Source: JAICJJ01 sp039809985 (GTDB lineage: Bacteria; Chloroflexota; Chloroflexia; Thermomicrobiales; UBA6265). Taken from it: DNA of 28,368 nt. The notes under the pieces were generated by a model. The model was not told the origin of the DNA, ran no database searches, and worked only from the letters and a program-made list of their open reading frames with translations. Location: positions 1-28,368 of the forward strand of contig JBDHWC010000027.1 of assembly GCA_039809985.1 (NCBI GenBank), in the 5' to 3' direction. Shown piece by piece: positions 28,359 through 28,368 of the stretch (the stretch's first letter is position 1; every line of letters begins with the position of its first letter). The position numbers and the translations under genes were made by a program.

Positions 28359-28368
28359 TCTCGCGCCC

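Noticed and set aside
28214..28368. The tRNA-Arg 3' end as an integration site of a mobile element.
   Set aside because: tRNA genes are common targets, but there is no integrase and no repeated 3' end copy in the window.
1..28368. CRISPR arrays, insertion sequences or prophage genes.
   Set aside because: No regularly spaced repeats, transposase motifs or phage structural genes were seen on either strand.

Overview
This is a very GC-rich, gene-dense stretch of bacterial chromosome with many GTG (and a few TTG) starts and short gaps. I see no integrase, transposase, plasmid, phage or CRISPR sequence. The gene mix fits a member of the Chloroflexota near Thermomicrobia: a Thermus-like monofunctional proline dehydrogenase, a PimA-like glycosyltransferase beside a CDP-alcohol phosphatidyltransferase, a Tat-exported Cys-rich repeat protein, and promoters with TAnnnT boxes directly upstream of start codons. 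The assignment is an inference; there is no rRNA to confirm it.

Layout. 1-5207: a small orphan gene; a minus-strand MFS transporter / proline dehydrogenase pair followed by a four-Cys protein; an HD phosphohydrolase; a small membrane protein. 5220-7255 (minus): a secreted quinoprotein-type sugar dehydrogenase and a uronate-dehydrogenase-like SDR. 7383-11580: a PhnP-like MBL-fold enzyme; a glycolipid module (glycosyltransferase, phosphatidyltransferase, small membrane protein); a nitrilase-family amidase; a LysM lipoprotein. 11581-11996: an unusual intergenic block holding a complete miniature transcription unit (promoter, very strong Shine-Dalgarno, 16-codon ORF, terminator), then a second promoter. 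11997-14294: two Dpp/Opp-type permeases and an unknown gene. 14326-15672 (minus): a secreted subtilisin-like protease.

15855-19653: a tightly coupled operon panE-panB-panC, a SpoIIE/PP2C-type phosphatase and a small P-loop protein. The first three make pantothenate from ketoisovalerate and beta-alanine; the last two look regulatory and are unexpected here. 19694-20362 (minus): a LON-domain protein. 20444-24107: a Tat-type solute-binding protein translationally coupled to a GNAT acetyltransferase, then aroC. 24120-26437 (minus): a compact operon of a Cys-rich repeat protein, a second exported Cys-containing protein and a SAM methyltransferase. 26711-27528: smpB and a Dabb-domain protein. 27558-28109 (minus): a multipass membrane protein. 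28214-28286: tRNA-Arg(TCG).

The most interesting items are the miniature transcription unit at 11598-11817, the secreted Cys-rich/methyltransferase operon, the pan operon with its phosphatase and P-loop tail, a perfect 26-bp palindrome holding the stop codons of two convergent genes, and recurrent leaderless-type promoters.
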